Shown here: one piece after another, positions 48,572-58,879 of the stretch | Layout: each line of letters opens with the position of its first letter | Numbering within the stretch: position 1 is the stretch's first letter | Assembly: GCA_016808115.1 (NCBI GenBank) | Contig: JAEQBH010000884.1 | Span: 124,001-188,000, forward strand | Reading direction: 5' to 3' | DNA: 64,000 nt | Source of the DNA: Tetrastigma voinierianum | Taxonomy: Eukaryota; Streptophyta; Magnoliopsida; Vitales; Vitaceae | The notes under the pieces: model-generated | Databases searched by the model: none | Seen by the model: only the letters and a program-made list of their open reading frames with translations | Told to the model about the DNA's origin: nothing | Made by a program: the position numbers and the translations under genes

Positions 48572-51232
48572 TTATATTGGAAGTGCATGTTCAATTCTAT
48601 ACCAATTCTCCCCCTGGCGTTCTTGAACCTTCATTTCAAATTCACTAGGCATGTATCCCAGCTTCAATTTTTGAATGGTAGTAACCGGCTGCAACCCTCT
48701 TGGAACAATCTTTAGCATTTTGCACTCAATGATCTCCAACTGTCTGAGTCTCCCCATTGCTCCATCTTCTATCCTCCATCTCTCTACTGTATTCAGAAAA
48801 GAAAGATTCAAGAAATGGAGCTGAGGGAAACCCCCACTAGAGCAAACCATTTCTTTCCCAAAATATGATGAATGTTTCAGTTTTAACACTCTTAGGCTCT
48901 GTAGCATCTCCAGCTTTTCCATGGGGTCTTCCATTAGGAATGAGCCTTTCAAGGATAGCTCAGTAAGATTCTTCGGGAAGTACTCGGCATCGAAAAGCTT
49001 GGCTATGAATCCATTCAAATGTAGCTTGATGAGATGTGGGTGACTAGAAATGTTCAACTTTGGCATTGCATTTTTACTTAATTCCCCCAATCTAGCTATT
49101 GTCTTCAGCTTTAAGCACTGAAGCCTTTCTGAATGGAAGATCCATTTACCTAGAGCTTCTTCTTGCAAAAGTAAGTCACCATGCAGACCTAATTCTCTAA
49201 GGTTTGTCAACTTGACCAAGCCATTTTCAACACAACTAGTTTGATTGATGAATATTCCATGTAATGTTTGAAGGTTTGCAAGGGATGCATCTGTAGGTGG
49301 GTTGACTGTCATCTCTTCTAGCTCATTGAGATACAGATATCTCAGTTTTTGCAGCTTCCAGATGAAAATTGGGATGGGATTAAGCAAAGTTGATCTCAAA
49401 TCAAGGGTTTGCAAGTTTGAAAGAAACTGTATGGATGGTGGGAGCTTCTTTAACCAAGTTCCTCTCAGGCCCAAGTACCTCAAGTGGATGAGATTTCCAA
49501 CAGAAGAATGAAGCTTAGAAATGTAGACACCCTCCAAATCAAGAACTCGCAGAATTTTGAACTTTCTCAAGTCTTGGAAACTTGGCTCACAGATATCAAA
49601 GCTTAACAAGGACCGGGCTTTTGGAGCGTTCTTTGGAGGGACCCCAAAATGAATAGCTAGTCGACGTGATCTTGTAAGGGAATTGACAGTGAATTCTCCA
49701 TGGATTATGTCCAAAAACCGATCTTCCTTGCCTTTGGATACTGAGAGTTCGCGTAGAAGATCATGTATGCTACATGTTTTGATCCTCCCATTAGATTTCC
49801 TTGTTGCCACTTGAATCATGCTCCTTCCTACTAGCTCTTCCAAGTAATCCTCTGCAACATCTTCTACTGGTTCTTGGCCTCTTGGTTGCACAAAACCCTC
49901 TGCAACCCACAACAAGATTAATCTCCTAGCAGAAATCTCATAATCTTCAGGGAAGAGACCAAAGTAAAGGAAACATGATTTCAAGTAGTAGGGTAACTCT
50001 GAGTAACTCAACGCTAAAATTTCCGCACACTGTGTTGGATCTTGTGCAAGCTGCCAATGCACACTCTGCAGAACTTTTAGCCACTCATTGAAGGTTGCAT
50101 CTCTTCTTGACAAGAGACCTCCCATAACCACAATTGCAAGAGGTAAGCCCCCACATCTTTTCACAATCTGCATTCCCAGTTCCTTGGACCATGGCGGTAG
50201 ATTTGTCTTGGCATTCCATTCTAGGTATACCTTCTTGGAAAGCAATTCCCATCCATCCTCATCACTGAGAAGGTGTGGTTCATGAATTGGACTTCTTGGA
50301 TCAGCATTCAAAGCAACATCTTTGAAACGAGTAGTGAAAATGATTCTGCTTCCATTCTTTCTGTCTGGAAAGGCTACTTTTAGATCATCCCAAACTTCCT
50401 TCTTCCATATATCGTCCAAAACGATAACATACTTCCTCTCCTCCAAGAATTTCCGTAATTCCTCCTGCAACTCTTCTTTGTCCATCTTTTCTAACTCTGC
50501 TCTTGGGAGTCCTGTAACCCTTTTTACCAAATTCTGCAAGGTTTCTTTTGGTCTATATTCTTGAGAAACATAAAACCATCCACAATAATCAAAGTTCTTC
50601 ACATTGCTACTGTGATAAAGTTTCTTAGCAAGAGTGGTCTTACCTATACCCGCCATGCCAACAATTGAGATTACACAGAGCCGAGTCTCCCCATGAATCA
50701 GCCGGGATTCCAGAATTCTTATGTCTTGCACCAGACCAACTACATCCTCCTCACAAGCATGGGGAGAGGAACGTCTCTTCTCTTGAAGCCTATCAGCAGC
50801 AAAACTTCTCCCTCCTCTCCCAATATTTTCAATCCCATAAGTTGACCTGCTATCAGTAATTTCATGAATTTTCCTCATGATCCCATTAATTTTCTTGCTG
50901 GTCTTCCACTGAGAAACTAGGTCACTCAACACGAAAGGGTATCTCCCAGAAAGCCTGAAGAATTCCTTCTTCCTTTGCTGTGCTGATTTGCAGAGGAAGG
51001 TGTCAATAACATCATCAGTATCATAGGCAACATCTCTTATGTCAGACACCCAATTTTTAACTCTTTCATCACCATCCTGTTTAGCATCTGCATCTTTAAG
51101 GAAGCATTGCATTCGCCTTAATTCCCCCTCAATCCATTCAACTCTGCCGCGTACTCTTGATAAGGAACCTGCTTCCTCAACAAGTTGTTCAGCAATTTTT
51201 TCAACAACGAAGGAGACGATAAACTCAGCCAT
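48572..51232 (-). CDS. CC-NB-LRR disease resistance protein (RPP8/RPP13-like)
   Basis: Intracellular immune receptor that detects pathogen effectors and triggers defence. It is one uninterrupted exon of 886 codons. The Rx-type coiled coil (about 1-125) holds the EDVID-like motif DTDDVID at 71-77. NB-ARC motifs: P-loop GMAGIGKTT 192-200, kinase-2 VIVLDDIW 269-276, RNBS-B GSRIIFTTR about 294-302, GLPL 362-365, RNBS-D CFLYFGLFPED about 420-430. The MHD position reads IHD at 489-491. LRRs run from about 555 to the C-terminus (LRVLDLEGVYISKLHSSVGN; LRYLGLRGTWLKKLPPSIQF). The protein ends HALPI. Length and single-exon structure are normal for this CNL group. A pararetrovirus begins about 490 bp upstream of the ATG. 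No frameshift or stop is present, so it is probably functional. Confidence 0.96.
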   Translation of the reverse strand: MAEFIVSFVVEKIAEQLVEEAGSLSRVRGRVEWIEGELRRMQCFLKDADAKQDGDERVKNWVSDIRDVAYDTDDVIDTFLCKSAQQRKKEFFRLSGRYPFVLSDLVSQWKTSKKINGIMRKIHEITDSRSTYGIENIGRGGRSFAADRLQEKRRSSPHACEEDVVGLVQDIRILESRLIHGETRLCVISIVGMAGIGKTTLAKKLYHSSNVKNFDYCGWFYVSQEYRPKETLQNLVKRVTGLPRAELEKMDKEELQEELRKFLEERKYVIVLDDIWKKEVWDDLKVAFPDRKNGSRIIFTTRFKDVALNADPRSPIHEPHLLSDEDGWELLSKKVYLEWNAKTNLPPWSKELGMQIVKRCGGLPLAIVVMGGLLSRRDATFNEWLKVLQSVHWQLAQDPTQCAEILALSYSELPYYLKSCFLYFGLFPEDYEISARRLILLWVAEGFVQPRGQEPVEDVAEDYLEELVGRSMIQVATRKSNGRIKTCSIHDLLRELSVSKGKEDRFLDIIHGEFTVNSLTRSRRLAIHFGVPPKNAPKARSLLSFDICEPSFQDLRKFKILRVLDLEGVYISKLHSSVGNLIHLRYLGLRGTWLKKLPPSIQFLSNLQTLDLRSTLLNPIPIFIWKLQKLRYLYLNELEEMTVNPPTDASLANLQTLHGIFINQTSCVENGLVKLTNLRELGLHGDLLLQEEALGKWIFHSERLQCLKLKTIARLGELSKNAMPKLNISSHPHLIKLHLNGFIAKLFDAEYFPKNLTELSLKGSFLMEDPMEKLEMLQSLRVLKLKHSSYFGKEMVCSSGGFPQLHFLNLSFLNTVERWRIEDGAMGRLRQLEIIECKMLKIVPRGLQPVTTIQKLKLGYMPSEFEMKVQERQGENWYRIEHALPI

Positions 51233-51721
51233 GGAAGTGACTTTGAGATTTCAAGACTCAATAAAGAGTTTCAGAAAGGTTTCTTTCCCTCCCTTACTAC
51301 ACAATTTGACCAAGACTGAAGCACCGTCCACAGCTTCCACCTAATACCATTTATTTAGTCTGATTTATCCTCCCTTTAGTTCACCAAATTGTATATTAAA
51401 CACTCATTCACACTGAATGATCCAATCATAATTGTCCACGGCAAGAACAGGTGGTTATCAACATATTGATCTAATTGCTTGATGGTGAGGCAACCCTGCC
51501 AGATTTATCAGGCGTCGTCATTGATCAGGAGTCCTCCTCACGCCCCACCTCATTAATTGAATAAAAGAAAGAAAGTCTAAAAGGGAGCTACTCTTCGATG
51601 TCACCAAAGCAGAAGAAAAGAAATAAAGTTGAAGAAGGGGGTTGCTCTTTGGTCAAGAAAAGAGGCAGCCACCCTTCTTTTCTCATGTCACCAAAGCGGT
51701 GGCCGAATTGTTTGCAGCCTG
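51233..51721. promoter_or_regulatory. NLR upstream region between gene and pararetrovirus
   Basis: Only ~490 bp separate the NLR start codon from the pararetroviral repeat. It contains two copies of ATGTCACCAAAGC (about 51599 and 51686). No strong TATA box is seen. Whether the NLR promoter extends into the viral DNA cannot be told from sequence. Confidence 0.45.
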
Positions 51722-51997
51722 TATTTAGAAACAGGGGCTGAGCACTTGATATTTTGCCTTCAAATAGGCAATTCCTTTTTCAGTATGAAAATGGAATGAT
51801 CCGAGAATGTGAGAGGGAAGTAAGATAGAAGAGAAGATTGTGAGGAAGAGTAAGGAGTTCTTTCTCGGGTTTAATATGAGATTTATAATATAGCTATTTT
51901 TAGATAATGGTAAACACTTGGTTATTCCGAGTTTATATTTTCTCTTATATTGGTCTCGGTATTTTTATGGGATGTGCGGTGAAAATCTATGTAATTA
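51722..51997. repeat. Terminal direct repeat of the pararetrovirus, left copy
   Basis: Aligns in direct orientation with 61162-61442. Shared landmarks are TATTTAGAAA at the left, AATAGGCAATTCCTT, GAGAATGTGAGAG, TTTCTCGG, and GAAAATCTATGTAATTAT at the right. Most differences between the copies are transitions. Confidence 0.85.
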
Positions 51998-52042
51998 TCA
52001 GTATCATAGGCAACATCTCTTATGTCAGATACCCAATTTTTA
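51998..52042. other. 45-bp copy of NLR coding sequence at the viral junction
   Basis: Matches 51015-51059 (inside the NLR gene, coding for residues about 58-73 of the coiled coil) at 44 of 45 positions in the same orientation. It begins exactly where the left terminal repeat ends. It looks like filler DNA copied during end-joining. Confidence 0.85.
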
Positions 52043-52048
52043 GCCTAT

Positions 52049-52096
52049 ATCCTATCCCTCTTTGTATCTTATGTTACATACAAAGAGGGATAGGAT
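52049..52096. repeat. Perfect 19-bp inverted repeat (hairpin)
   Basis: Left arm 52049-52067 and right arm 52078-52096 are perfect complements with a 10-base loop. It lies just downstream (minus strand) of a TATA box, in the position of a viral leader. Confidence 0.85.
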
Positions 52097-52124
52097 TTTT
52101 TCTATGATCTTCAAAGGAGAGTTC

Positions 52125-52145
52125 CTTCTCCTTATATAGAGCTTT
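52125..52145 (-). promoter_or_regulatory. Pararetroviral TATA box (35S-like position)
   Basis: The minus strand reads CTCTATATAAGGAGAAGG at about 52142-52125, like the TATATAAGGA core of caulimovirus full-length transcript promoters. A start about 30 bases downstream (near 52100) would put the hairpin and the terminal repeat in the leader. Confidence 0.55.
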
Positions 52146-52480
52146 TTCTTCATGGATTCAATCTTCTCCCCCAGCTGTCTTTTACTTATAATATTATCTT
52201 CTAGCTGTCTTTATATTCCAGTTGTCTTCTACATGTGATCTTATCTTTCAATTGTTCTCTACTTGTGACCTTATCTTCCAACTGTCATATTTTCACTCCT
52301 TATGGTAAGTGGATAGTTTTTGGTCTTCTTTATAGCTTTCCAACTGCCCTTTGTCATCTTTATCTTCTTTATGGTATTACAATTATAGTGATAGATATTT
52401 ATTGTCAAATCACTTATTATTTACGTTTATAGAGGTAGACATGGCCTATCAGGTCACTTTGAAAAAACTGAATTTTTTTT

Positions 52481-53141
52481 TCACATTTTCTTCCCATGGG
52501 TTATCCAACCTTCATTATCGTTTTTTGTCTTTTTTATAAACTTTACAGCTTCATTTTTTGTCATCTGGCTGGATAGGATTAGTAGATGATCCAACTCTAT
52601 TATTTTGTTACTAATCATCTTATGCCCTCTAGCTTTTCCATCATCAATGACTATTATCCAGTTGTTGGTTGCATAGTGGATAGAGCAATTTTTCTTCCTC
52701 AAATCTGTCATTCTTTTTAACACAACTTTTATGCCCAGTGCTCTTCTGATTTTTGTCCATTGTCGATTGCAATATCCAATTTTCTTTGGTTTTTTTTATC
52801 ATTTATTTTTCACTATTATTCATTGTGATAAGGTGGTATGCTTTTAGGTATTCCCCAGTATCTTCATTATATTTTGAGCTAATGGTAAAGAACCTTGCAT
52901 AATAATTTTGAGTCCTTGTTAGTTTGTATAGTTGTGTTCTAAGAGTATCATTAATGATTTCCATACAATCAGAACTTAGGAAGATCCGATCTACAAAACC
53001 GAAATCCATGACATTTTGAATAAAGATAGGGTCAATTTTTGTGCAGTAATCCTGGATAGATGGTTGATGAGAAGCTTGGCAGTAGCCGAGGTCCATTTGG
53101 GTTGTTATGGATACTTCAGGAGAAAGAGTCGGATCTCTCAA
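52481..53141 (-). pseudogene. Possible viral 3' ORF remnant (transactivator position)
   Basis: Two minus-strand frames (53141-52803 and 52723-52481) lie between RNase H and the viral promoter, where caulimoviruses encode the inclusion-body/transactivator protein. The first has a Tyr/Phe-rich stretch near YARFFTISSKYNEDTGEYLK. Similarity to that family is weak and positional, so the call is tentative. Confidence 0.35.
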
Positions 53142-53569
53142 TATCTATTAAGATGAATGATGAAGAAATTATGGTAACATTTTATGTTTTTTCCTTGGGA
53201 AAAGAGTTCGTCGAGTATTTTTAACCGTTTAAAGAAGGGAGTTTGTCCTTTGAGGTTGTTATCTCCGCTTAGGAGTGTTTGTCATTTGTAGGATTGTTAT
53301 TTTTAGGCTTTTCATCCGGCCCAGAAGGTGTTTCTTGAATCACAGCCGAGATATTTTTGTGCTGAAGAGGATATATACTCTTATCCTAATTTTATACTTA
53401 ATTCATTGCTGCCTTTTTCCAGATAGGACGACGTAATGACAGTCATTATATACTTGATGTTTTTGATACCGATGAGATTGAGGGAAACATTTTCAAGAGA
53501 TTTTGGGTCATATATGACAGTATATGTTATTAATATCTTTTTGTAAGTTTATTACTTTTCTTAATTGAT

Positions 53570-55615
53570 AATGAAACATTATAATACTTTACAATTATAT
53601 TCATTCTTGATATATCTCATTTGTGATTAATAAGACCCAGAGAAAATTCTAATTTTTTGAAAAGGATAAAACAGTCATTTTGGTCAAAAATCCGGAATTT
53701 TTCTATATCTCGGATGATGAAATGGATTTCAACTGTTAGGTGTCTAGCAAAATTTGCTTCCTGCGTCGAATTTTATTACGGTCAATTTCACGTTTTTCGA
53801 GAGCATATAGGCGGTGCAGGCGCTTGACGCATATTTTGGTTGCCAGTGAGACACGTGTCGAGTGGTAGTCAAACATGAGCTCGAGTGTGGGTATTAGGAG
53901 GCGCATGGCGCGCACATTAGTGGATGGAAATCCATGGTAGATGGATAAGTGCATAGGGTGTAACCCAAATGGCCAATTAGAATTGGACATGTGGCAAGTG
54001 AAGAAAAGGACATCTCATTTTGACCCTATCTTTCTCACGTGGGTTGGGAGAGAAAAAGAGAAGAGAGAGAAAGAGGAGAAAGAGAGTTTAGAGGAGAGAA
54101 GCTCTGCGGCTACTCTCTAAATTTCCAGTGATCAGGTCTGTCGAGATCTCGGTGAGAATGAGGTAAGTTGATGCATTGTAAGGAGTTACGCGTGGTGTCG
54201 ATGTGTGGAGTTTCAAAAAATACGAGGAGGTAGGGATCTTCTCATACTTGGATATTCTTTGTTTAAGGCCATGATGGTTTTGGGTGTTATGAAAATTGAG
54301 GAAATGGCGTGGGTTTGGTTAAGAAGTGGAACGTGCTTGACTCGAGGGTTGTCATGGGCGGCCCACGTACTATTATAGAGCATTAAAAGTCACGGATTAA
54401 TGGTTGGTGAAAAGTTTGTTGTCATGTTTGCATGTTATTGCTTGAATTGAATGACTTGAAATGTGAATAGGAAATGATATGTTAATGCATGCTAATTGAT
54501 GTGTTAACTTGATTGTTTGAATTATATGAAATATAATTGTATGTGAGCCATTGGAATTGGATGTATAAATTGGCATCATTGCATTCATGTGCACTGTGAC
54601 ATCGCGTCGAGTTGGGTGTGCGTGCACGGTATGGTTGTTCACCACTCTTGGTGATAATGGAGTTGGATTTGTCTTTGGGATCGTCGATAAAAATTTCATG
54701 GATTCAAATCATAAATGAAGTAATTAATGTGTGTTGGGCGTCCCTGGAACTCGGGTGTAAGAGACCATTAATTGATATCAGAAAGGTCCTGCATGGAGTG
54801 TAAGAGACCCTTGAGTACTATCAGAAAGGAGTTTGTATGGGTGGCCCAGAGACCGGGTGCTATCGAAAAGTTACGTGAAGTGTAAAGACCGTGAGTAAGC
54901 TTAGTTTTGTTGCGAAAAGAAAACACACGTTCATGTTCATCACTTAGACCTAGAGTTGAGTGATAGGAGTCGGGATTGACTCGGGATGGATTACCCATTG
55001 GCAAATTGCATTGCATTTGGGTGTTGGTGAGCCAACAAAGGCTCAGTATTTGGGTATCATTGGCATAACCAGTGACGATTGTCACACCTAGCATAGGCAT
55101 GTGTGAGAGAGTCGGTGAGTGACTCGGGGGTATGGGCGTGAAGCTTGTTCGTACATGATATGTCCGTTCCATGTATGCATTGTAAATTGTATGGAATGTG
55201 GATGTTGTGCGATGCCATTGCGTATGCATTTTAGGTGGTAAGCCTCGTAGGAAAATTCAACTTCTCGGCATTCTTCTGCTACAGTCGTGGGATCCCTCTT
55301 TCAGTATTCAAGCGAGACGGCACTCCTTGGTAGGAGTTATGACGGGCGGATGTGGCCTTAATTCATGTTTTGTGTATATATTAGAGCGTAGTTTTTAGCC
55401 TTGTGTTTTTTGTATTAAGAGTGATGTAATAGCTCTTGCGAATCTATGGAAATGTATGGTTTGTAACTATATGGGCCAGTATGGATGATGGACCGTATTG
55501 GGTCATTCTTTGTGTATGAGTGCCGTGATATGAGACACGCAGGTTTCCATTAGGTAGGCGGTGGTCAAGCTGGACCCCCAATTGGGCGTCCGCCGAGATT
55601 CTTTGCAGTTCTTGG
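53570..55615 (+). mobile_element. Insertion of unrelated, GC-richer DNA in the pararetrovirus
   Basis: Composition changes abruptly from AT-rich viral DNA to mixed sequence with many CG dinucleotides (for example GGCGCATGGCGCGCACATT). It changes back just before the RNase H end at 55619. A purine-rich leader-like block (about 54040-54110) and absence of ORFs suggest a solo LTR of a gypsy-type element. Candidate TG starts at about 53608 and 53622, but a matching CA end with target duplication was not found. Confidence 0.5.
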
Positions 55616-55618
55616 ATG

Positions 55619-56047
55619 TTATTCAATATTCCTGCTCAAAAAGTATGCAAGAAAATTATCATTTCCTTTTAAATGAACAATCTTGAAATTGAAATAACTA
55701 AGAAGAATGTGCCATATAGATAATCTTCTAGCTTGTACTCCTTATCCTGTGTTATTCCTTATGAATCCTACAATTTGAGTGTTATCAGTTTTCATTATAA
55801 AAGGTTTAGGTAACAAGAATATCTTAAATTTATTAAATCCTTTTATAATTGCAAGTAATTCTTTTTCACTAATATCATAATTAATCTGATTATTATTAAA
55901 AGTTCCACTTGCATATCTACATATTTCCCCTATATCTGTTTTTAAAATAGCTGCCCAATACCTATTTGAAGCATTTGTTTGTAGTATTAAATTACCATTT
56001 TCTTTAGGTAATCTAAGTTTTGGTAAATTGGAACAAATATCGTTCAA
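55619..56047 (-). pseudogene. Pararetroviral RNase H remnant
   Basis: Contains CRYASGTFNNNQINY and SEKELLAIIKGFNKFKIFL, the conserved RNase H core of Caulimoviridae, then FIMKTDNTQ. After one in-frame stop the frame resumes with HLKGNDNFLAYFLSRNIE and a stop at 55619. An aspartate expected early in the domain reads asparagine (LQTNASN). Confidence 0.85.
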
Positions 56048-56127
56048 TTTTCAACTATTTTTGTACGTTTTTCACTTTATCCTGTTTGGTTTTTCTTTGT
56101 TAATAACTTATGTAATTCCTGCATTTC

Positions 56128-56577
56128 CTAGGTTAAATCTTTAATAAAATCAGATGAATAATTTAAGCATCCTAAAATTTTTTGTATCATTTTTTTAGTT
56201 CTTAATTCGTCAAAGAAATCTTTTATTTTTTCGACTATGTGGGGTTGTAATTTTATTCTTTTAATATCTACGATCATTCCTAAAAATTCTATTTCATTTT
56301 TCTTGATATCTACCATCTTATCTGATAATATAATACCTTTGGCTTTACATAGTGTTATAAAGATATCTAAATGTTTTTCATGATCATCTTCATTTTCAAA
56401 ACATATCAAAATATCATTAATATATACTATTATAAAATTCGAATATTCGGAGAATATTTTATCAATTTTTCTTTGAAAATTTTGAGGAGCATTTTTTAAT
56501 CTAAAAGACATTACCATCCATTCATAATGGCCTCCGAGTGTTTTAAAAGTTGTATTAGGTATATTATTATCATCCAT
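56128..56577 (-). pseudogene. Pararetroviral reverse-transcriptase remnant
   Basis: A 149-codon open frame with GGHYEWMVMSFRLKNAPQNF, the FIIVYINDILI palm motif, the LSDKMVDI/IEFLGMIVD blocks and LGCLNYSSDF, all in Caulimoviridae order. The catalytic YxDD box reads YIND, so the enzyme would be inactive. The upstream part of RT is broken. Confidence 0.9.
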
Positions 56578-57684
56578 TTTTATTTGCCAAAATCCTGATT
56601 TATAGTCAAATTTATTGTAAAAGTTTTTCCCTTTTGCTAAATTTATTTATTTGGGATATAATATCCGTCAAAATTTAATGATATGTTAATCTTCTTATGT
56701 TTATATCTCCCTTGTTTCTCTTTTTATTTCACTATGTTTTCTTATCATAAAGCCGGGCTACTATGTAAGTTTTTACTTTCTCTTCTGTGCGATTAATTTG
56801 TATTAAATTCATTAATTTGAATTTTAAAATCTTCTATATCCTCTTTGTGAGCCTATAATTGGTCTTAACATGAATTTTATCAAGATCTATCGTTTCCTAA
56901 TTTACAGTGGAGTTTTATCTTTCCCGATGTTTAATAGGTTATCAAAAATTTTCTTTCAATTTTCACATATATCATGGGCCAGTTTACTTTATAAGTAAAG
57001 ATGTATTTTATTTTTACATCCTCTATTTTCTATTTGATCAAGTGATTCTAAAGGATTTTAATATTCTAGGTACTCTTATCCAATGGTTACAAGGTATTTT
57101 AAACATTATAGTATATATCGTTTGTTGATATATTGAGAATTGTTGTAAAAATCGTTTAACTGTGTATGCTCGCATTCTATATTATCGTATTGATGAAAAC
57201 TTCACTATTTTCTTATTTTATTCTGAATCATTATTTCCGCACTTTCTTTTTGTTGTGTAATTTATTTTTATTTTCAGTTACACATTTTATAAAGATTTTA
57301 GTATCTTTCAATTCTTTTAATAAAAAGCTTTTAAATATTGTTATTTTTTAATATGTATCTATCAATCCACGTGTGTATAACTTAGTCTTTGAGATATTTA
57401 CGATTATAAAAACTATAGTGGGGAATGTGATTTCTTTCATTTTTGTCTTTCCAAGAAAAAACATATGTTTTCACTATCTATTTATATTTCTTCTTTAGTA
57501 ATCTTATAGTTAGCTAATTTATCTAAGAAATTATTTCTTAATAGAATATCATAATGTCAATTTCCTTGCATTCTTATCATCTTTGTAACAATCTACCAAA
57601 AATGTTATTCCTTGTAACCTTATGGGTATTTCTACCAAAAATATATGGGTTTGTTATACTTTCTGTTATTTTACATTTATCAGC

Positions 57685-57750
57685 TTGGATATGGTTGAAA
57701 CTAGCATCAGTATTTATTAATATTTTTGTTTCTTCAACTTCTCTCTCTTC
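57685..57750 (-). pseudogene. Pararetroviral aspartic protease remnant
   Basis: Minus-strand KILINTDASFNHI sits where the D-T-G-A-S protease active site is expected, upstream of RT. Both the catalytic Asp and the Gly are substituted. Recognition rests on position and the hydrophobic-T-x-A-S pattern. Confidence 0.5.
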
Positions 57751-58097
57751 ATTATAATAATTTCCTAATATTAGGAAATGTAAATGTACTTCTTCTCTTA
57801 TGATTTTTTGGAAACTTCTTCTTCTTATATCATTTGGCTAACTAAGCTAACCTATTAAAAGGAGTTTAAATATGGAGTAGATCGATTCTTTTATATGATT
57901 TTCTTTGAATATTTATCTTCAAGACTTAAAATATAATTTGTTTATTTCTATCATATCCAACTTTTAAGGTTCTATTATTTCAACAATTTCTCTACATTTT
58001 ATCACTGTTTCTATAAATGACATGGCGATAAATCTACACAATTTGAATTTGTTAGTGTATATAAGGCACTATAATACATTGTTATTACATTATTTCC

Positions 58098-58328
58098 TTA
58101 TTTCATAAAATCATTTCTTAAAAACTTAAAATATAAGCTTAAACTATTATTAAAATCTTTATCTCCTAAATTAGTATTATGTTTTGGGTAACATGTAAAC
58201 ATTAGTCTTGTATATACTAAATTTCTTTGGATACTTTCTAGGTGACTTTCATGTGTTTGTATTAGTCTTTTATCATGTACACTTAAAATTATTGACGTAT
58301 TTAGATTTTTTTTTTTTTTAAGAGTCAT
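58098..58328 (-). pseudogene. Pararetroviral movement-protein-like remnant
   Basis: A 76-codon frame with LVYTRLMFTCYPKHNTNL and SLSLYFKFLR, reminiscent of the 30K-type movement protein core of Caulimoviridae. The start is not preserved. Position between zinc knuckle and protease supports it; the family call is moderate. Confidence 0.5.
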
Positions 58329-58825
58329 CCTTTTATTATTATTTGTACTACGCTAAATATATATTTATTTTTTTCCCATACTTTTCCATTTTTATCACTT
58401 TATGTCTCATTTATAGTTTATTTTGTTAGTAGATTGAGTTTTATGTTTCCTCGAGCTCTTTTAATTGTCATACTTCTTTCTATCTTTTGTTATTCATGGA
58501 TTGTACATTTTTTTATTTATGTATGTTAGTAATCCTTCTCCTATGACTTTCATATCACAATTTAGACTTTGGATTTTCTGTAATTTTAATAAGTGAGTTC
58601 TTTAATCATATCAGCCGTGATATTGCTTCTTGTCTTAATTTAGAAATATCATCATCTTCAATTATTTCACTTGCTCATTTTGTATCGTTCTTTGAGGGAA
58701 GCTATGCTCATTCTCAGTATAAACCTTCTTCGTTTATTTGTCGAAACTTAATATCTTTTAAATCGTCTTTTCTTATTTTCTCCATATATATGATTAATGT
58801 CTTTTTTTAACTTTTGATATTAAAT

Positions 58826-58870
58826 TCTTGTAATGTCCTAATTCTCCACATTTCCAACATTTGCATTTGC
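58826..58870 (-). pseudogene. Coat-protein zinc knuckle remnant
   Basis: Minus-strand KCKCWKCGELGHYKN fits the C-x2-C-x4-H nucleocapsid knuckle of caulimovirid coat proteins. The final cysteine is lost; the frame reads NLI instead. Confidence 0.7.
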
Positions 58871-58879
58871 TTTTATCTT

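Noticed and set aside
49302..51344. Several plus-strand ORFs over the NLR gene
   Set aside because: They are antisense shadows of the 886-codon NLR frame.
53608..55607. Solo LTR from TGATATATC to TTTGCA with ATTCT/GTTCT flanks
   Set aside because: The proposed duplication has a mismatch and other end pairs fit equally well, so exact borders are not claimed.
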